DNA from: an uncultured Dorea sp.
GTDB taxonomy: Bacteria > Bacillota > Clostridia > Lachnospirales > Lachnospiraceae
Length of the DNA: 29,593 nt
Assembly: GCA_910584575.1 (NCBI GenBank)
Contig: CAJUBG010000048.1
Coordinates: 1 to 29,593 of the forward strand
Direction: 5' to 3'
Shown here: in pieces, positions 7,886-15,330 of the stretch
Position numbering within the stretch: the stretch's first letter is position 1
How the letters are laid out: the number at the start of each line of letters is the position of its first letter
The notes under the pieces: model-generated
Told to the model about the DNA's origin: nothing
What the model saw: the letters and a program-made list of their open reading frames with translations, nothing else
The model's database searches: none
Program-made: the position numbers and the translations under genes

Positions 7886-7937
7886 GGAACTGTAAATCTG
7901 TTTCCCGCAATGAGGCGGGGCGGTGATTTACAGTTCC
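7886..7937 (+). promoter_or_regulatory. Large RNA hairpin / 13-bp inverted repeat before asnB
   Basis: GGAACTGTAAATC (7886-7898) and GATTTACAGTTCC (7925-7937) are perfect inverted repeats. Inside, CCCGC (7904-7908) and GCGGG (7915-7919) form a second 5-bp stem with a 6-nt loop. No T-run follows, so this is not a standard terminator. It ends 30 nt before the asnB start. It may stabilise or regulate the asnB message, or be a small palindromic repeat element. Confidence 0.65.
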
Positions 7938-7967
7938 AGCAATTTAGGCGGAAGAAGGGCGTAAAAT

Positions 7968-9806
7968 ATGTGTGGAATTTGTGGAATGATCGGCGAGACA
8001 AAAGAGAAGGAGCAGGTACTTGCAAGAATGATGAAGGTTATGGAGCACCGGGGGCCGGACGGAGGAGACACCTATGCCTCAGACGGCGCGCTGTTAGGCT
8101 TTAGAAGGCTTAGTATCATTGACCTGGATACAGGGATGCAGCCCATGCTCAACGAGGACGGCACCATGGCCCTGGTATTCAACGGGGAAATCTACAACTA
8201 TCAGGCTCTAAGGAGGGTTTTAAAGCAGAAGGGCCATGAGTTTCGGAATTCGTCAGATTCGGAGGTGCTTCTCCACGGCTATGAGGAATATGGAAGCGAG
8301 CTTCTGGGGAAATTAAGAGGCATGTTCGGCTTTGCAATCTGGGATGACAAGAAGAAGTCTTTGTTTGCCGCAAGGGATTATTTCGGGATTAAGCCATTCT
8401 ATTATACTGTGGCAGGCAATACCTTGGTGTTTGCGTCTGAGATTAAGTGTATCCTGGAATATCCGGATTATCAGAAGGAGGTGAACGAGGAGGCGTTAGA
8501 GCAGTATCTTTCCTTCCAGTATTCAGCCCTTCCGGAGACATTTTTCAAGGGTATCTATAAACTCCTGCCAGGACATTATCTCACTTTTGAAAATGGCAAG
8601 CTTGAGGTGGGACGCTATTTTGAGCCTACGCTTGAACCAGGCGCCAAAAAGAGTGAACGGGCCATGATTGCCGAGACGAGAGCAGTTATGAATAAGTCTG
8701 TTAAGAGACATCTCATCAGCGACGTGGAGGTAGGAAGCTTCCTGTCAAGCGGCGTGGACTCAAGCCTCATTGCCGCTTTGTCAAAATGTAACCGGACTTT
8801 TACCGTAGGCTTCGCCCATGAGGGGGATAAGTATAACGAGATTACTTATGCCAAGGAGTTGTCAGGGAAGATTGGGATTGAGAACCAGTGTAAATACATT
8901 TCCAGGGAGGAGTTTAAGGAGGCGGTTCCTAAGGTCATGTACCACATGGACGAGCCTTTGGCGGATGCCTCTGCGGTGGCCCTCTATTTTCTTGCCCAGG
9001 AGGCTTCTAAGAAGGTGAAGGTTGTGCTGTCTGGGGAAGGCGCGGACGAGATTTTCGGCGGGTATAATATTTATCTTGAGCCAAAGGCTCTCAGATGGAG
9101 CCGGTGGATTCCCCTTGGAGTGAGAGAGAGAATCGCGAGCGCGGCCACGCGCCTCCCCAAGCACATGAAGGGCAGGAATTATCTGATTCGCGCCGCGCGC
9201 CCCTTAAGCGACAGGTATATCGGAAACGCTTATATTTTTACGGCAGAGGAAAGAAAGCGGCTGCTTAAAAGGAGGAAGGACGGCTTAGAGCCTAAGGATT
9301 TGCTTAAGAAGGAGTATGACAAGATGAGAGGGCTTCCGGATTCTGACCAGATGCAGGCATTGGATTTGGTGTACTGGCTTCCGGGGGACATTCTTTTGAA
9401 GGCGGATAAGATGAGTATGGCTCACTCCCTTGAGGTGCGGGTGCCGTTTCTGGACAAGGATGTGTTCGAGGTGGCGCGACGGATTCCCCATTCCTTAAAG
9501 ACCAAGAAGTATACCACCAAATATGTGCTGCGCAAGGTGGCGGACGAGTATCTTCCAGAGCAGGTGGCAAAAAAGAAGAAGTTGGGCTTCCCCATTCCAA
9601 TCCGCAACTGGTTCAGGGAGGAGGACTGGTATCAGCAGATTAAGACAGCGTTTACCGGCGAGACGGCGGCAAAATACTTCCACACCAAGGGTCTGGTGCG
9701 GCTTCTTGACGAGCATCGCAAAGGAAAGGAGGACAACAGCAGAAAGATTTGGACCGTGTACGCGTTTTTGGTATGGCATCAGGTATTTTTTGAGTCAGGA
9801 TGTTAA
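7968..9806 (+). CDS. asnB: Asparagine synthase (glutamine-hydrolysing)
   Basis: A 612-residue enzyme converting aspartate, glutamine and ATP to asparagine and glutamate. The N-terminal class II glutaminase domain begins MCGICGMIG, so the nucleophile Cys2 is exposed after Met removal. This fixes the start, although the ribosome site (GAAGGG) is weak. The synthetase domain has the pyrophosphatase motif SSGVDSS (near residue 262) and SGEGADEIFGGY (near 360). The region LEVRVPFLDKD is also typical. The gene lies downstream of purA with a long hairpin between them. It belongs to the AsnB/AsnO family; a role in modifying the cell wall, as for some Bacillus AsnB paralogues, cannot be excluded. Confidence 0.95.
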   Translation: MCGICGMIGETKEKEQVLARMMKVMEHRGPDGGDTYASDGALLGFRRLSIIDLDTGMQPMLNEDGTMALVFNGEIYNYQALRRVLKQKGHEFRNSSDSEVLLHGYEEYGSELLGKLRGMFGFAIWDDKKKSLFAARDYFGIKPFYYTVAGNTLVFASEIKCILEYPDYQKEVNEEALEQYLSFQYSALPETFFKGIYKLLPGHYLTFENGKLEVGRYFEPTLEPGAKKSERAMIAETRAVMNKSVKRHLISDVEVGSFLSSGVDSSLIAALSKCNRTFTVGFAHEGDKYNEITYAKELSGKIGIENQCKYISREEFKEAVPKVMYHMDEPLADASAVALYFLAQEASKKVKVVLSGEGADEIFGGYNIYLEPKALRWSRWIPLGVRERIASAATRLPKHMKGRNYLIRAARPLSDRYIGNAYIFTAEERKRLLKRRKDGLEPKDLLKKEYDKMRGLPDSDQMQALDLVYWLPGDILLKADKMSMAHSLEVRVPFLDKDVFEVARRIPHSLKTKKYTTKYVLRKVADEYLPEQVAKKKKLGFPIPIRNWFREEDWYQQIKTAFTGETAAKYFHTKGLVRLLDEHRKGKEDNSRKIWTVYAFLVWHQVFFESGC

Positions 9807-9808
9807 GA

Positions 9809-9844
9809 ATATTTCTATTTCCTTAAGAAATATCTAACCTTTCT
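9809..9844 (+). terminator. Weak terminator after asnB
   Basis: ATATTTCT (9809-9816) pairs with AGAAATAT (9826-9833) across a 9-nt loop, followed by a pyrimidine-rich stretch ending CTTTCTTTT. The stem is AT-rich and the T-run is displaced, so efficiency is uncertain. Confidence 0.5.
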
Positions 9845-9914
9845 TTTAGAATTCTGCCATAACATGGACATATTTACCTGTTATCCTAAATACAGCTTCA
9901 GAAATCAAAAGGAT

Positions 9915-9946
9915 TTGTCATATTATGCGAGGTATTCCCATATAAT
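9915..9946 (+). promoter_or_regulatory. Possible promoter for the 53-residue peptide gene
   Basis: TTGTCA (9915-9920) and TATAAT (9941-9946) are good boxes, but their spacing of 20 nt is long; a second TATAAT lies at 9947-9952. The start codon at 10001 follows about 50 nt later. Confidence 0.45.
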
Positions 9947-10000
9947 TATAATGAGGGATTAGGCAGTCCTTTTGGTATGAATAGGATAGGAGGTATTACA

Positions 10001-10162
10001 ATGCAGCAGAAAAAGGAATCGAACCACACAGAAGTAATCTCAATAGAAGAATACCTTACAAAGAGAAAAAGACTCAGGAATTTGGACAAAAGCCAGAGAT
10101 GGGGAGGAATTCCTGAGGAGAACCACGCATTGGTTCTGGTGTCCTGTCTCGTGGGTAATTAG
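10001..10162 (+). CDS. Orphan 53-residue peptide, unknown function
   Basis: A 53-residue peptide starting MQQKKESNHTEV, chosen because a full AGGAGGT site (9988-9994) stands 6 nt before this ATG; an in-frame ATG at 9977 lacks such a site. The first 40 residues are hydrophilic and highly charged (KRKRLRN, RWGG). The last 12 are hydrophobic and end in HALVLVSCLVGN with a single Cys five residues from the end. There is no signal peptide or membrane helix. The gene appears to be a complete unit: possible promoter at 9915-9952, strong ribosome site, and a terminator at 10224-10253. I do not recognise the family. The charged leader plus short hydrophobic C-terminus recalls precursors of processed peptides, but no maturase or exporter gene is next to it. 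Confidence 0.6.
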   Translation: MQQKKESNHTEVISIEEYLTKRKRLRNLDKSQRWGGIPEENHALVLVSCLVGN

Positions 10163-10223
10163 GCAGACTTAAGGTCTACATACGAGGCATGATATCGGTG
10201 GAATCATAGATATGAGAAGAAAG

Positions 10224-10253
10224 GGCAGGCGATTGCGGGAAAGCCTGCCTTTT
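10224..10253. terminator. Bidirectional terminator
   Basis: GGCAGGC (10224-10230) pairs with GCCTGCC (10243-10249) across a 12-nt loop. On the plus strand TTTT follows (end of the 53-residue gene). On the minus strand the stem is followed by CTTTCTT and serves the small membrane protein whose stop is at 10260. Confidence 0.8.
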
Positions 10254-10259
10254 GAATTG

Positions 10260-10499
10260 TCAGGAATTTTCGTTATCCTTTTCATTCGGTTTTTTGCCGG
10301 CCAGCCGGTACACCAGTGTAAATGCATAGAGCAGCACCGGAAGGATGATGGTGCAGGCGATGGAGGCTTTCAGAAGCCCTTTTGTGGCGGAATGGTCAAT
10401 GAGGGCGAACACCAGGGTAAGGGCGTACATGGCGAATAGCAGAAATGCGCCCAAAGCCGCCAAAAACCGTTTGATTTTGTGAGATTTTTTATTTTTCAT
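10260..10499 (-). CDS. Small two-helix membrane protein, unknown function
   Basis: A 79-residue protein beginning MKNKKSHKIKRF, with a strongly basic N-terminus followed by two hydrophobic segments (about residues 12-33 and 44-65) and a hydrophilic, charged tail (KKPNEKDNENS). The positive-inside rule predicts both ends in the cytoplasm. The start at 10499 is preceded by AGGA at an 8-nt gap; an ATG three codons upstream overlaps that site and is less likely. I recognise no family. It is transcribed divergently from the SEC-C gene from overlapping promoters and ends at a shared bidirectional terminator. Confidence 0.75.
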   Translation of the reverse strand: MKNKKSHKIKRFLAALGAFLLFAMYALTLVFALIDHSATKGLLKASIACTIILPVLLYAFTLVYRLAGKKPNEKDNENS

Positions 10500-10510
10500 G
10501 AGAATCATCC

Positions 10511-10539
10511 TTTACATCTGAATAAGACTTTAGTATATT
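10511..10539 (+). promoter_or_regulatory. Promoter for the SEC-C protein gene
   Basis: TTTACA (10511-10516), a 17-nt spacer and TATATT (10534-10539). Its -10 overlaps the -10 of a divergent promoter on the other strand. Confidence 0.65.
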
Positions 10540-10565
10540 ATATAAGTGACAGTAAAAAATTGCAA
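10537..10565 (-). promoter_or_regulatory. Promoter for the small membrane protein gene
   Basis: On the minus strand TTGCAA (10565-10560), a 17-nt spacer and TATAAT (10542-10537). The start codon of the 79-residue protein gene is 37 nt beyond the -10. Confidence 0.65.
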
Positions 10566-10586
10566 TACAAAGGAGTAGTATATATT

Positions 10587-11093
10587 ATGAGCAGTACATT
10601 GTTAGAACAGTGGAGAGGCGTGGCTTACGACCAGACGGCAGGCGCGCAGAATCTTCAGAGATTTTGGGACAAATATTTTGAGATTGAGAAGGACATCTAT
10701 GAGAAGCTTCTTTCCAATCCGGAGGAGGAGGTAAAGGGCACCGTAAAAGAACTGGCAGAGAAGTACGGCCAGGATGTGATGACCATGGTTGGCTTCCTGG
10801 ACGGCATTAACGAGAGCCTGAAAACAGAGAACCCTATTGAGACTATGGAGGAGGATACGGTGGTGAGCCTTGGCTTTGACAAGGAGAAGCTGTATAAGAA
10901 CATGGTGGCTGCAAAGGCGGACTGGCTCTACAACCTTCCACAGTGGGATGCAATCTATTCTGAGGAGGAGAGAAAGAAGCTTTATAAAGAGCAGAAGGAG
11001 TCCGGCACTATCCGTAAGGAGAAGAAGATTGGGCGAAATGACCCATGCCCCTGCGGTTCTGGAAAGAAATATAAGAAATGCTGCGGAAAATAG
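10587..11093 (+). CDS. SEC-C metal-binding motif protein
   Basis: A 168-residue soluble protein with a mostly helical, acidic body and a C-terminal SEC-C motif: GRNDPCPCGSGKKYKKCC. The CPCGSG-x-KYKKCC pattern is the zinc-binding tail also found at the end of SecA, where it binds SecB and ribosomes; here it stands on an otherwise unrelated protein. The role of this stand-alone type is not established. The start at 10587 follows GGAG at an 11-nt gap, somewhat long; the frame extends upstream to 10479, but that part runs through the promoter and has no site. Its stop codon directly precedes the -35 of the T-box promoter. Confidence 0.85.
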   Translation: MSSTLLEQWRGVAYDQTAGAQNLQRFWDKYFEIEKDIYEKLLSNPEEEVKGTVKELAEKYGQDVMTMVGFLDGINESLKTENPIETMEEDTVVSLGFDKEKLYKNMVAAKADWLYNLPQWDAIYSEEERKKLYKEQKESGTIRKEKKIGRNDPCPCGSGKKYKKCCGK

Positions 11094-11095
11094 GA

Positions 11096-11123
11096 TTGAC
11101 AAAGAGAAATCCCGTGCTATAAT
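11096..11123 (+). promoter_or_regulatory. Promoter of the T-box / thrS transcript
   Basis: TTGACA (11096-11101), a 16-nt spacer and TATAAT (11118-11123): both boxes are perfect consensus. It begins 2 nt after the SEC-C stop codon and drives the T-box leader. Confidence 0.88.
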
Positions 11124-11129
11124 ATTTGG

Positions 11130-11377
11130 TATGAAAATATTCAACGCGTTGACGAGACGAGTAGACTGGGAAAGGGATGGCAGAGAGAGAAGCCAAGGGC
11201 TGAAAGCTTCTTATTCCGGAACCTTTGCGAAAACTACCTCTGAGTGGCTGCAAAACAGTCCGGTGATTCCGTTATCATCATGAATGAAGTGGCTTCGGTG
11301 TATTTGCCGGAGTAATTAGGGTGGAACCGCGAGAATATCGTCCCTTACAGTGGAAAAGGCTGTAAGGGGCGTTTTTT
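11130..11377 (+). ncRNA. T-box leader (threonine type)
   Basis: This fills the 344-nt stretch without a gene between the SEC-C and thioesterase genes. The hallmark T-box AGGGTGGAACCGCG is at 11318-11331. Upstream is a long stem I region with the GACGAGACGAGTAG segment (near 11149) that forms the 5' side of the specifier loop. The 3' side, near 11239-11252, reads GCGAAAACTACCTC. The two overlapping candidate specifier triplets there, ACT and ACC, both encode threonine, in agreement with thrS downstream. Downstream is a terminator hairpin competing with the antiterminator. Uncharged tRNA-Thr should bind, stabilise the antiterminator and turn on the thioesterase and thrS genes. The exact specifier is inferred from position and not proved. 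Confidence 0.92.
11339..11377 (+). terminator. T-box terminator
   Basis: CGTCCCTTACAG (11339-11350) pairs with CTGTAAGGGGCG (11360-11371) across a 9-nt loop, followed by TTTTTT. It lies just after the T-box sequence, as expected for the regulated terminator. Confidence 0.9.
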
Positions 11378-11437
11378 ATGCGCAGACGGTGCAGATGAAA
11401 TATGCCGCTAAGGCGGGAAGGAGGCTTAAGCCAGATT

Positions 11438-11881
11438 ATGAGTCAGAAGAATGAGTGGAAGCCTTATGAGCATAAGGTGCAGTACTATGAGACTGACCAG
11501 ATGGGAATCGTCCATCATTCCAATTATATCCGCTGGTTTGAAGAAGCGCGGACGGATTACATGGAAAAGATGGGTATGGGATATGACCAGATGGAGGCGC
11601 GGGGCATCTTAAGTCCGGTGCTTTCTGTGGAGGCGGACTATCACCAGATGGTCCGGTTTGGCGAGACGGTGACAATCGAGACGTTTATCAAGGAATACAA
11701 CGGGATTCGGCTGACCGTGGGCTACGAGGTGATTGACCAGGAGAAGCAAAGGCTTTGCTGTCGGGGAACGACCAAGCATTGCTTTCTGGATCGGGAAGGA
11801 AAGTTTTTGTCTCTGAAACAGGCGTGTATTGAATATCATCAGATGTTTGTACAGGGACTTGAAGATCATAAGGATAAATAA
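11438..11881 (+). CDS. Acyl-CoA thioesterase, YbgC/FadM-like hotdog fold
   Basis: A 147-residue single-domain hotdog protein. The segment YYETDQMGIVHHSNYIRWFEEAR (about residues 15-37) is the active-site signature of the YbgC/FadM 4-hydroxybenzoyl-CoA thioesterase-like group, with the catalytic-type Asp in ETDQMG. It likely hydrolyses acyl-CoA thioesters in the cytoplasm; the substrate is unknown. The start at 11438 gives the usual N-terminus for this family; AAGGAGG lies 13 nt upstream, a longer gap than normal. The gene is the first one after the T-box and is followed 19 nt later by thrS, so both should respond to threonine tRNA charging. Why a thioesterase is in this operon is unclear. Confidence 0.88.
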   Translation: MSQKNEWKPYEHKVQYYETDQMGIVHHSNYIRWFEEARTDYMEKMGMGYDQMEARGILSPVLSVEADYHQMVRFGETVTIETFIKEYNGIRLTVGYEVIDQEKQRLCCRGTTKHCFLDREGKFLSLKQACIEYHQMFVQGLEDHKDK

Positions 11882-11900
11882 ACCAGGGAGGTATGAGACG

Positions 11901-13808
11901 ATGAAAATTACATTGAAGGACGGTTCCGTCAAGGAATACGAGGGCAGCAGGTCTGTTCTTGATATTGCTAAGGATATCAGCGAAGGGCTTGCCAGAGCAG
12001 CCACCAGCGCTAAGGTGAACGGCGATATCGTGGATTTGAGGAGGGAGATTTCAGAGGACTGTGAGCTTGAGCTTCTGACCTTTGACTCTGATGAGGGGAA
12101 GGGCGCGTTCTGGCACACCACCTCCCATATCATGGCTCAGGCTGTGAAGCGCCTGTATCCGGAGACGAAGCTGGCAATCGGGCCGTCTATTGACAACGGC
12201 TTTTACTATGACCTTGACCGCGAGACTCCGTTTGTGGCAGAGGACTTGGAGAAGATTGAGGCAGAGATGAAGAAGATTGTAAAAGAAGATCTGTCCATTG
12301 AGAGATTTACCAAGTCCAGGGAGGACGCTATTGCATATTTTAAGGAAAACGGGGAGCCTTACAAGGTGGAATTGGTTGAGGATCTTCCTGAGGGTGAGGA
12401 GATCAGCTTTTATCGGCAGGGCGAGTTTGTGGATTTGTGCGCGGGGCCTCACCTTATGTCTACCAAGAATGTGAAGGCAGTAAAGCTTACAAGCCTTGCG
12501 GGCGCATATTGGCGCGGCAGCGAAAAGAATAAGATGCTCACCAGAATCTACGGGATTTCCTACCCGAAGAAGGCAGAGCTTGAGGAATATCTTAACAGGC
12601 TTGAGGAGGCGAAGAAGCGCGACCACAGGAAGCTTGGACGTGAACTGGGGCTGTTTATGATGTGCGACGAGGGGCCTGGCTTCCCGTTCTTCCTTCCCAA
12701 AGGAATGGTGCTTAAGAATACGCTGATGGAGTATTGGAGAGAGCTTCATAAGAGGAACGGTTATGTGGAGATTTCCACGCCGATTATCTTAAGCCGCCAT
12801 CTGTGGGAGAATTCCGGACATTGGGACCACTATAAGGATAATATGTATACAACGGTGATTGACGAGGAGGATTATGCCGTTAAGCCTATGAACTGTCCGG
12901 GAGGGATGCTGGTTTATAAGTCTGAGCCCCGTTCATATAAGGATCTGCCCCTTAGGGCCGGTGAGATTGGCCTGGTGCACAGGCATGAGAAGTCCGGCGC
13001 CCTTCACGGCCTGTTCCGTGTAAGATGCTTTAACCAGGACGACGCCCATATCTTCATGATGCCTGAGCAGATTCGTGATGAGATTAAGGGTGTGGCAAGG
13101 CTGATTGACGAGGTATACAGCCTGTTTGGCTTCAAGTACCATGTGGAGTTGTCCACGCGTCCTGAGGACAGCATGGGAAGCGACGAGGATTGGGAGATGG
13201 CGACAGAAGGTCTTCGCGGCGCGTTAGACGACTTAGGGCTTGACTATGTAGTCAACGAGGGAGACGGCGCGTTCTACGGCCCGAAGATTGATTTTCATCT
13301 GGAGGATTCCATCGGAAGAACCTGGCAGTGCGGGACGATTCAGTTGGATATGCAGATGCCTCAGAGATTTGATTTGGAATACACGGGTGCGGATGGAGAG
13401 AAGCACAGGCCGATTATGATTCACAGGGTTGCGTTTGGCTCGATTGAACGGTTTATCGGTATCCTGATTGAGCATTTTGCAGGCGCGTTCCCCACCTGGC
13501 TTGCACCGGTGCAGGTGAAGGTGCTGCCGATTTCGGAGAAGCATCTGGATTATGGCAAGAAGGTGCTTAAGGAGTTGGAGGCAGCCGGCATCCGCGCGGA
13601 GATTGACGAGAGGGCGGAGAAGATTGGCTATAAGATTCGCGAGGCACAGATGAATAAGATTCCGTATATGCTGGTTGTAGGCGCCAAGGAGGAGGAACAG
13701 GAGTTGGTGGCTGTGAGAAGCCGTTTTGCGGGAGATGAAGGACAGAAGGGAATCCCTGAGTTTATTGGGGCTGTGAAGGAGGAAATTGCAAGTAAGAAGC
13801 AGCGTTAG
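11901..13808 (+). CDS. thrS: Threonyl-tRNA synthetase
   Basis: A 635-residue class II synthetase that charges tRNA-Thr. Domain order: TGS domain (residues 1-62), editing domain with HTTSH (HxxxH) and CAGPH (CxxxH) motifs intact, catalytic core with MNCPGGM (zinc-ligand Cys), motif 2 around RHEKSGALHGLFRVR, zinc-ligand His in MIHRVAFGS, and an anticodon-binding domain after about residue 535. The length is normal for the family. The start at 11901 follows GGGAGG with a 9-nt gap; an in-frame ATG at 11829 lies inside the thioesterase gene and is rejected. It is controlled by the upstream T-box. No terminator follows directly; the nearest strong one is at 13963. Confidence 0.97.
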   Translation: MKITLKDGSVKEYEGSRSVLDIAKDISEGLARAATSAKVNGDIVDLRREISEDCELELLTFDSDEGKGAFWHTTSHIMAQAVKRLYPETKLAIGPSIDNGFYYDLDRETPFVAEDLEKIEAEMKKIVKEDLSIERFTKSREDAIAYFKENGEPYKVELVEDLPEGEEISFYRQGEFVDLCAGPHLMSTKNVKAVKLTSLAGAYWRGSEKNKMLTRIYGISYPKKAELEEYLNRLEEAKKRDHRKLGRELGLFMMCDEGPGFPFFLPKGMVLKNTLMEYWRELHKRNGYVEISTPIILSRHLWENSGHWDHYKDNMYTTVIDEEDYAVKPMNCPGGMLVYKSEPRSYKDLPLRAGEIGLVHRHEKSGALHGLFRVRCFNQDDAHIFMMPEQIRDEIKGVARLIDEVYSLFGFKYHVELSTRPEDSMGSDEDWEMATEGLRGALDDLGLDYVVNEGDGAFYGPKIDFHLEDSIGRTWQCGTIQLDMQMPQRFDLEYTGADGEKHRPIMIHRVAFGSIERFIGILIEHFAGAFPTWLAPVQVKVLPISEKHLDYGKKVLKELEAAGIRAEIDERAEKIGYKIREAQMNKIPYMLVVGAKEEEQELVAVRSRFAGDEGQKGIPEFIGAVKEEIASKKQR

Positions 13809-13962
13809 GCTTTTGTGCAAAAAAGAGATTTATGATAAAATTAAAGCGTATTTTTTATGAAGATATGCTGTTGATATTTATTGAAGGAAGTGATAAGCTT
13901 CTATCAAAGTAGTTTAAGAGAGCTCTAAACAACTGAATTTACTAAAAATGTCTTTTTAAGCG

Positions 13963-14001
13963 AAGGCGCTTATTTACCTGAGGGTGAGTAGGCGCCTTTT
14001 T
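13963..14001 (+). terminator. Strong terminator between thrS and the aminotransferase
   Basis: The 16-nt arm 13963-13978 (begins AAGGCGC, ends TTTACC) pairs throughout, with three G-T wobbles, with 13983-13998 (GGTGAG...GCGCCTT) across the loop TGAG. A run of five T ends the structure. It lies 155 nt after thrS and 44 nt before the next start codon, so it could end the thrS transcript or attenuate the aminotransferase gene. The 13809-13962 stretch holds no gene I can support. Confidence 0.85.
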
Positions 14002-14044
14002 GAATGAAAAAATTTAGTCAGGCGACAGGAGAGAGGATAATATT

Positions 14045-15292
14045 ATGTTATTAAAAGAGACAGGATTAACGGCGCAGGATATCAAAGACAAAGTGGATAA
14101 ATATATGATTGAGACATATGAAAGATTTGATTTTGTGGCTGAAACAGCTAAGGATATGTATGTTCGGGATGAAAAGGGGGAGGCGTATCTTGATTTTTAC
14201 GCAGGAATCGCGGTCAATTCACTGGGAAACTGTAATCAGGCGGTTGTTGACGCGGTTCGCGAGCAGGCCGGACAAATCATGCAGACCTTTAATTATCCCT
14301 ACACGGTTCCCCAGGCACTTCTTGCAGAGAAAATCTGCACCGCAACAGGCATGGATAAGATTTTCTTCCAAAACAGCGGAACAGAGGCAAATGAAGCGAT
14401 GATTAAAATGGCGAGAAAGTACGGCGTTGAAAAATATGGTCCCAATAAGTACAATATCGTTACCGCGGCAAATTCGTTTCATGGCAGAACATTTGGGGCG
14501 ATGAGCGCAACAGGGCAGCCTGACAACGCCTGCCAGATTGGTTTTGGGGATATGACGCCAGGCTTTACCTATGCCAAATACAATCATCTTGACGCGTTTA
14601 AAGCTGCCTGCACCGAAAATACGATTGGGATTATGGTTGAGCCGGTACAGGGGGAAGGCGGAGTCAATCCTGCAACGCCTGAATTTATGAGGGGGCTTCG
14701 GGAATTCTGCGATGAGCGCCATATCCTGCTGCTGCTTGACGAGGTGCAGACTGGCTGGTGCAGGACAGGCGCGGTTATGAGCTATATGAATTACGGAATC
14801 AAACCGGATATTGTCTCTATGGCGAAGGCCATGGGCGGGGGGATGCCAATCGGCGCCATATGTGCATCGGCAGAGGTGGCCAGGGCATTTACAACAGGCT
14901 CCCATGGTACGACGTTTGGAGGACATCCCGTATGCTGCGCGGCGTCCCTTGCGGCGGTTACAGAGCTGTTAGACAAGGATATGGCGGGGAACGCGAAAAA
15001 GATGGGAGAGTATTTTATGAAGCTGCTCAAAAAACTTCCCCACATCAAAGAGGTCAGGGGCCAGGGCTTGCTGGTGGGCGTGGAATTTGAGAAGGGCATC
15101 GGCAGCGTAGAGGTGAAACATGCCTGCTTTGACAGAAAGCTGCTTATTACTGCAATCGGAGAAAATATTATCCGTATGATACCGCCTCTTATTGTTACCG
15201 AGAATGATTGTAAAAAAGCGTTTGCGATTATCGAGAACGCTGTTCGTGAGGTGTATTCTGCCAATATGCTCAAAAAGCCGACTGCTGCTTAA
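14045..15292 (+). CDS. Class III aminotransferase, acetylornithine aminotransferase-like
   Basis: A 415-residue PLP enzyme of the acetylornithine/4-aminobutyrate aminotransferase group. Visible are FYAGIAVNSLGNCN, the PLP-phosphate region NSGTEANEAMIKMAR, FHGRTFGAM, the Asp of LLLDEVQTGWCRTG that holds the pyridine nitrogen, and the Schiff-base Lys261 in SMAKAMGGGMPIGA. The C-terminus RMIPPLIVTENDC is typical. Substrate specificity cannot be read by eye. ArgD is the closest match, but no other arginine genes are nearby; a role with ornithine, 4-aminobutyrate or another omega-amino donor is possible. GGAGAGAGG precedes the ATG. It is followed 9 nt later by the promoter of the sulfur operon, so it is probably its own unit. 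Confidence 0.85.
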   Translation: MLLKETGLTAQDIKDKVDKYMIETYERFDFVAETAKDMYVRDEKGEAYLDFYAGIAVNSLGNCNQAVVDAVREQAGQIMQTFNYPYTVPQALLAEKICTATGMDKIFFQNSGTEANEAMIKMARKYGVEKYGPNKYNIVTAANSFHGRTFGAMSATGQPDNACQIGFGDMTPGFTYAKYNHLDAFKAACTENTIGIMVEPVQGEGGVNPATPEFMRGLREFCDERHILLLLDEVQTGWCRTGAVMSYMNYGIKPDIVSMAKAMGGGMPIGAICASAEVARAFTTGSHGTTFGGHPVCCAASLAAVTELLDKDMAGNAKKMGEYFMKLLKKLPHIKEVRGQGLLVGVEFEKGIGSVEVKHACFDRKLLITAIGENIIRMIPPLIVTENDCKKAFAIIENAVREVYSANMLKKPTAA

Positions 15293-15300
15293 ATAAACTA

Positions 15301-15329
15301 TTGACATTTGGCATAATGTGGAATATACT
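15301..15329 (+). promoter_or_regulatory. Promoter of the sulfhydrylase-cysK-Rrf2 operon
   Basis: TTGACA (15301-15306), a 17-nt spacer and TATACT (15324-15329). It begins 9 nt after the aminotransferase stop codon. The expected start of transcription falls inside the palindromic operator. Confidence 0.85.
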
Positions 15330-15330
15330 A

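Noticed and set aside
9523..9837. Arg- and Ser-rich open frame in asnB
   Set aside because: Shadow frame of the AsnB C-terminal coding sequence.
10602..11144. 180-codon open frame antisense to the SEC-C gene
   Set aside because: Leu-rich low-complexity product, no ribosome site, opposite to a clear SEC-C protein.
11129..11283. Open frame within the T-box leader
   Set aside because: The sequence is explained by T-box structure and no suitable ribosome site is present.
13832..13912. 26-codon open frame after thrS
   Set aside because: Too short, weak ribosome site and no recognisable features; may be chance in AT-rich DNA.
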